A DNA stretch of 64,000 bases from Halococcus thailandensis JCM 13552. Its GTDB lineage: Archaea > Halobacteriota > Halobacteria > Halobacteriales > Halococcaceae. Both the position numbers and the translations under genes were made by a program. Location of the stretch: the NCBI RefSeq assembly GCF_000336715.1, contig NZ_AOMF01000165.1, positions 7,125 through 71,124 of the forward strand, read 5' to 3'. The notes beneath the pieces were generated by a model. It was not told where the DNA came from. It worked only from the letters and a program-made list of their open reading frames with translations, and did not search any database. This document shows positions 60,545 through 64,000 of this stretch, in pieces; position 1 is the first letter of the stretch, and each line of letters starts with the position of its first letter.

Positions 60545-61012
60545 ATGGATCGCACGGATACAATCGCCTTCACGGTGCGCTTTCTCGGTGCGGTGCTGTT
60601 GGCCATCGGCATCGGTGCGGCCGTGGTCGGCGGCTACGCGCTGTTCCAGGAGGACCTGGGGCTGTGTGGCAACCCGCTCCTCGAAGTCAGTTCGCCGAGC
60701 GCGTCGGCCAGCGGCCCCACACTCGCCGCGAGCGACCTCTCGGGCCCCGAACGCGCCGCGCTCGACGAGGCGGTCAACGGTCCCACGAGCGACGGAGAGA
60801 TCGACGGGCCGATCCGGACGGACGCGCTGCGCGAGGGCACGGTCGTCAGCTATCAGGGCGATCGCTACTACGCGGCCATCGGCTCGCTGAACGAGTGCGT
60901 ATCGATCGATCCGCTCGTCTTCCCGCTCGGGATGGCGCTGGTCGCACTTGGCGGTATCGCCTACGTCAGCCCGACGCTCCGGCGCTGGTTCGAGTCGCTC
61001 ATGGGATCGTAA
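60545..61012 (+). CDS. Hypothetical two-TM protein
   Basis: 155 residues. The N-terminal helix (about 10-33, 'FLGAVLLAIGIGAAVVGGYA') is followed by about 80 extracytoplasmic residues including 'LSGPERAALDEAVNG', with two Cys (in 'LGLCGNP' and 'LNECVSI'), and a C-terminal helix (about 124-143). No function is recognised. The layout and the 'L-x3-x-A-(V/I)-(N/D)-G' element recall the protein at 15846-16301. Its 3' end overlaps the fumarylacetoacetase-family gene by 14 bases, convergent. Confidence 0.75.
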   Translation: MDRTDTIAFTVRFLGAVLLAIGIGAAVVGGYALFQEDLGLCGNPLLEVSSPSASASGPTLAASDLSGPERAALDEAVNGPTSDGEIDGPIRTDALREGTVVSYQGDRYYAAIGSLNECVSIDPLVFPLGMALVALGGIAYVSPTLRRWFESLMGS

Positions 61013-61766
61013 CCGAGTGCGAGAGCGTGCCGATCCCCTCGATCTCGATGGCGACCTGATCGCCGTCCGCGAGCGGGCCGACACCAGCCGGCGTCCCCGT
61101 CGAAATCACGTCGCCCGGTTCGAGCGTCATGTAGGTCGTGATCTCCGCGACGAGTTCGGGGATCGAGAAGATGAACTCCTCGCGCGAGGAGTGCTGTCTG
61201 CGCTCGCCGTTGACCCGGAGTTCGATCGTCGCGTCGTCGGGCACTTCGTCGGGGCTCGCGAGCAGCGGTCCCATCGGCGCGGCGTCGTCGAATGCCTTCC
61301 CGCGCACCCAGTTCTGCTCGGCGCGCTGGTCGTCGCGGTTCGAGATATCGTCGACGCAGGTGAACCCTCGAACGACGTCCATCGCGTCGGCTTCGGCGAC
61401 GTTGCGACACTGCGTATCGATGACGACGCCGAGCTCCGCCTCGTAGTCGATGCGTTCCTTGTCGGGCAGCAGTTCCACAGTTTGGTTGTGGCTCGCGACG
61501 GTGTTCGGGCCCTTGAGGAAGAGTAGCGGCCGATCGGGGATCTCCTTGTCCTGTTCTTCGGCGTGGCCCCGGTAGTTCAGCCCGACGCAGACGATCTTCG
61601 AGGGGTCGGTCGGAGCGAGCACGTCCACCTCCGCGGGCGTGTAACTGTCGTCCGAGACGGAGAGACGACCCCCGGGGCCGGCGCTGGCGGTGATGCGGTT
61701 CTCGGCCGCGTCCCAGCTGCCGGTGCGGACGTCGCCGTTCGGATCGCGGAACCTGACGCGGTGCAT
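60999..61766 (-). CDS. Fumarylacetoacetate hydrolase-family protein
   Basis: 255 residues. The N-terminal beta subdomain leads to '[20 protein letters not shown]' (catalytic His), '[11 protein letters not shown]' (metal Glu pair), '[14 protein letters not shown]' (metal Asp) and '[20 protein letters not shown]', all conserved in the FAH superfamily. Members hydrolyse or decarboxylate acylpyruvates (for example acylpyruvase, oxaloacetate decarboxylase) or open aromatic products. The substrate here is unknown. Confidence 0.92.
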   Translation of the reverse strand: MHRVRFRDPNGDVRTGSWDAAENRITASAGPGGRLSVSDDSYTPAEVDVLAPTDPSKIVCVGLNYRGHAEEQDKEIPDRPLLFLKGPNTVASHNQTVELLPDKERIDYEAELGVVIDTQCRNVAEADAMDVVRGFTCVDDISNRDDQRAEQNWVRGKAFDDAAPMGPLLASPDEVPDDATIELRVNGERRQHSSREEFIFSIPELVAEITTYMTLEPGDVISTGTPAGVGPLADGDQVAIEIEGIGTLSHSVTIP

Positions 61767-61876
61767 GTCGGCCCCTCGTCGCCCGCCCTGATAAACCCAT
61801 ACACAGCGGGCAGCACGCCACGCGCTGCGTGCTCGCCTACAGTATTAAGTACGTCACGCGACTACCGAGGAGCGCA

Positions 61877-62587
61877 ATGGAACTCACCTGGCACGGCCAC
61901 TCGACCTGGCACGTCACCGTCGGCGACACCAGCCTGCTCATCGACCCCTTCTTCGACAACCCTCATACCGAGATGGAGCCGGCGGAGATCGACCAGCCAG
62001 ATTACGTCCTCCTCACCCACGGCCACGCGGACCACATCGCCCACGCCGGCGAGTTCACCGACGCGACCGTGGTCGCCCCCGTCGAGGTCGCCGCCTACGT
62101 CGAGGAAGAGATGGGTGCCGACGACACGATCGGCATGAACATCGGCGGCACGGTCGAGTGTGGCGACGCCCACGTGACGATGCACCGCGCCGACCACACG
62201 AGCGGCATCGACATGGGCTACGAGTACGAACTCGGCAACCCGGCGGGCTATCTCGTCAGCGACGAACAGCCGGGCCCCGACGGCACGGGCACCTCGTTCT
62301 ACCACGCTGGCGACACCGGACTGATGAGCGAGATGAAAGACGTCATCGCGCCCTACCTCCAGCCCGACGCCGTGGCGCTCCCGATCGGCGATCACTTCAC
62401 GATGGGCATCTGGCAGGCCGCCATCGCTGCCGACTGGCTGGAGGCCCCACACGTCTTCCCGATGCACTACGACACCATGCCACCGCTCGAAGCCGATCCC
62501 GAGGAGTTCGTCGACGCAGTCGACGAACACGCCCCCGACAGCGAGGTCCACGTCCTCGACGACGACGGCTCGTTCACGCTCGACTGA
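61877..62587 (+). CDS. UPF0173-type metal-dependent hydrolase (MBL fold)
   Basis: 236-residue metallo-beta-lactamase-fold protein. The start '[20 protein letters not shown]' and '[16 protein letters not shown]' (HxHxDH) are UPF0173 features, with further ligand His residues in 'MHRADHTSG' and 'DHFTMGIW' and an Asp in 'YHAGDTGLM'. The TATA-like CAGTATTAAG (61841-61850) favours ATG 61877. A zinc-dependent hydrolase of unknown substrate. Confidence 0.93.
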   Translation: MELTWHGHSTWHVTVGDTSLLIDPFFDNPHTEMEPAEIDQPDYVLLTHGHADHIAHAGEFTDATVVAPVEVAAYVEEEMGADDTIGMNIGGTVECGDAHVTMHRADHTSGIDMGYEYELGNPAGYLVSDEQPGPDGTGTSFYHAGDTGLMSEMKDVIAPYLQPDAVALPIGDHFTMGIWQAAIAADWLEAPHVFPMHYDTMPPLEADPEEFVDAVDEHAPDSEVHVLDDDGSFTLD

Positions 62588-62653
62588 TCGTCGTTCGTGA
62601 ACGGCCCACACGACCGGGATGCTTACGGGTCCGGCGCTCGCATGGCCGGTGCA

Positions 62654-63049
62654 ATGGCAGATATCAACGTTACGAGCACGTCCGACGAAGGGTTCGCCAC
62701 GACCAGTCAGCTCGGCGACTTCGAGCTCACGATCGACGCCACCGGCGAGGAGGGTCCCGACCCGAACGAGACGCTCGTCGCCGACTACGCCTCCTGCTAC
62801 ATCCCGGCGTTCCGCGTCGGTGCCCAGCAGCGCGACCACGACGATCTCGGCAAAGTAGAGATCGACGCTGCAGCCGATCTCGACGATGACGACGACCTCG
62901 AATCGATCAGCTTCGACATCAGCGTCGAGGCCGACCTCGACGGCGAGGAAGACGAGATCGCCGAGCGCGGCGAGGAGATCTGTCACGTCCACTCGGCGCT
63001 GCGCGAGGAGCTCCACGCCGACATCTCCGTCGAGAGCGACGCGTTCTAG
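62654..63049 (+). CDS. OsmC family protein
   Basis: 131 residues. 'TLVADYASCYIPAFRVGAQQ' and 'GEEICHVHSALREELHADI' place the two OsmC Cys residues in the standard helix and strand positions; the pair forms the peroxidatic/resolving thiols in Ohr/OsmC enzymes. It may detoxify organic peroxides. ATG 62654 follows a TATA-like element near 62620; ATG 62642 is possible. Confidence 0.9.
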   Translation: MADINVTSTSDEGFATTSQLGDFELTIDATGEEGPDPNETLVADYASCYIPAFRVGAQQRDHDDLGKVEIDAAADLDDDDDLESISFDISVEADLDGEEDEIAERGEEICHVHSALREELHADISVESDAF

Positions 63050-63053
63050 AAAC

Positions 63054-63115
63054 CCACTTTTTTAGAAGGGGTCCTCGGTCGCGCTTCGCGCTCCCTCGAA
63101 CCCCTTCCAAAAACC
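63054..63115. terminator. Bidirectional terminator-like hairpin after the OsmC gene
   Basis: GAAGGGGT (63065-63072) pairs with ACCCCTTC (63100-63107), enclosing an inner GCGC-TTC-GCGC stem. A run of six T precedes and a run of five A follows, so each strand ends in U-rich RNA. Confidence 0.6.
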
Positions 63116-63415
63116 TGGACTAAAAACTCCCGCTCACTCGCGCCTTCGGCGCTCGTTCACGGCGAACCGCCTCACTGCGTTCGTGCGGACGCATCACCAC
63201 CGCAACCGCACAGCACCGCAGAAGCCCTCGGGCGCTCACTCCGTTCGCGCCCTCGCCCTTCATCCACCAGGCACCGCACGGCAACCGCACCGCCGCGGCC
63301 GCACCGCCACGCACATTCAGTCATGATTCATCGATCACTCGCTCGAAGCAGTTGCTTTTGTTACAAAACGTCGTTTCAGGGAATCGTTTTGTGGGCGTGT
63401 CACCAACTCGCAGAT
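63116..63415. other. Intergenic stretch rich in short GC-rich repeats
   Basis: The sequence is full of CGCTC, GTTCG and CACCGCA-type repeats (for example CTCACTCCGTTCGCGCC). This pattern is common between haloarchaeal genes and no frame here looks coding. The Rieske gene promoter is probably near 63370-63395. Confidence 0.5.
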
Positions 63416-64000
63416 ATGGCGGTCGAAGACACGGGCTACGTGCAGGTCGCATCGCTGTCGGAGCTCGAAGACGAGGGCCGACAGGTCGTCAGCAGCGGCG
63501 GCCGACCGATCGCACTCTTCCACCACGAGGGCGAGGTCTACGCCGTCGACAACCGCTGCCCACACATGGGCTTCCCACTCACGCGCGGGACGGTCGAGGA
63601 CGGTATCCTCACCTGTCACTGGCACCACGCGCGCTTCGAACTGGCAGAGGGCGACACCTTCGACCTCTTCGCCGACGACGTCCAGACCTTCCCGACCGAA
63701 ATCGATAACGGCGAGGTGTATCTCGATCCCGACCCCGAACCCGACGTCCCGCCGGCGACACGGTTTCGCAATCGGCTCGCCGACGGACTGGAAGAAGACA
63801 TCTCGCTCGTGATGGCCAAATCGATCATCGGCTTAGATGAGGAGGGCGAGGGGTTCTACACGCCGCTCGAAACCGCCGTCAACTTCGGGACGCGCTATCG
63901 CGCGATGGGCTGGGGGCGCGGCCTCACGACCCTCGGCTGCATGGCGAACCTCTACGATCACGTCGGCGGCCGAGACAAGCGCCGCGCGATGTTCACGGGC
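63416..64000 (+). CDS. Rieske 2Fe-2S protein, 3' end beyond the window
   Basis: 195 residues are visible and the frame is open to the window edge. The Rieske domain begins 'VEDTGYVQVASLSELEDEGR' and carries both cluster motifs: 'DNRCPHMGFPLTRGTVEDGI' (CxH) and 'LTCHWHHARFELAEGD' (CxxH). After about residue 125 comes a helical region ('FRNRLADGLEEDISLVMAKS') with no recognised domain. It is presumably a ferredoxin-like or oxygenase-associated electron carrier; the missing part decides which. Confidence 0.85.
   Translation, partial: MAVEDTGYVQVASLSELEDEGRQVVSSGGRPIALFHHEGEVYAVDNRCPHMGFPLTRGTVEDGILTCHWHHARFELAEGDTFDLFADDVQTFPTEIDNGEVYLDPDPEPDVPPATRFRNRLADGLEEDISLVMAKSIIGLDEEGEGFYTPLETAVNFGTRYRAMGWGRGLTTLGCMANLYDHVGGRDKRRAMFTG

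Noticed and set aside
63116-63320. Short open frames between OsmC and the Rieske gene
   Set aside because: Low-complexity GC-rich intergenic repeats produce Arg/Ala-rich frames without coding character.

Overview
The window comes from a haloarchaeon (class Halobacteria). The DNA is GC-rich and most proteins are strongly acidic. Many genes start at or a few bases after a point about 25 bases downstream of an archaeal TATA box (leaderless transcripts). It carries class markers: a tRNA-Trp gene with a large C/D-type intron, DUF5794 and DUF5795 proteins, aMBF1, a two-ring CDC48 ATPase, RadB, a TrmB-family regulator, a CtaA-CtaB fusion and HTH_10 proteins. The genus cannot be fixed from the sequence alone. 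Most of the window is ordinary chromosomal core; about 34.4-38.7 kb and 41.9-44.9 kb look more accessory.

Layout. 0-1.5 kb: a truncated HTH_10 gene and a rearranged pair of universal stress genes. 1.5-3.2 kb: sdhCDB without sdhA. 3.3-6 kb: a CDF metal exporter, an AlkA-type glycosylase and a ZIP transporter. 6.08-6.18 kb: a candidate structured RNA. 6.3-8.3 kb: sucCD. 8.5-15.8 kb: a glycerophosphodiesterase, a quinone reductase, an AEC permease, a giant FAD/FeS 2-hydroxyacid dehydrogenase, MeaB and the B12 subunit of methylmalonyl-CoA mutase. 15.8-22 kb: membrane proteins, an ABC-2 exporter, a SelW-like protein, haem synthesis (ctaA-ctaB) and coxB, then radB. 22-26.7 kb: a RuvC/YqgF-like protein, LarC and CDC48. 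26.9 kb: tRNA-Lys. 28-31.7 kb: a kynurenine-type tryptophan catabolic set (arylformamidase, kynureninase, permease). 31.8-37.9 kb: a metal-resistance island with a Zn/Cd-type P-ATPase, a UspA, a 10-TM metal exporter, a DtxR-family regulator and two very small genes, tied together by four similar palindromes at promoters. 38.2-41.9 kb: TrkA-N protein, amino-acid permease with stress domains, Lrp and another HTH protein. 42.4-44.9 kb: a Tat-exported beta-helix protein ending in four 85-residue repeats. 45-51.9 kb: aldehyde dehydrogenase, TrmB, a methyltransferase, an FMN protein, guaB, DUF5794 and DUF5795. 51.9 kb: tRNA-Trp. 52.5-64 kb: dinB, DUF420, a uracil-DNA-glycosylase-like protein, an acyl-CoA ligase, tpiA, aMBF1, a lipid head-group transferase/AK/hisC operon, a fumarylacetoacetase-family enzyme, a UPF0173 hydrolase, an OsmC protein and a Rieske protein running off the end.

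How the genes fit together. Central aerobic metabolism is well represented: TCA steps (sdh, suc), propionate/methylmalonyl-CoA handling, D-hydroxyacid oxidation, terminal oxidase parts and triose metabolism. The most distinctive part is the 34-38 kb island. There, a metal-dependent repressor gene sits among two metal exporters and two tiny genes that share TTAG-N6-CTAA-like boxes directly upstream of their TATA elements.
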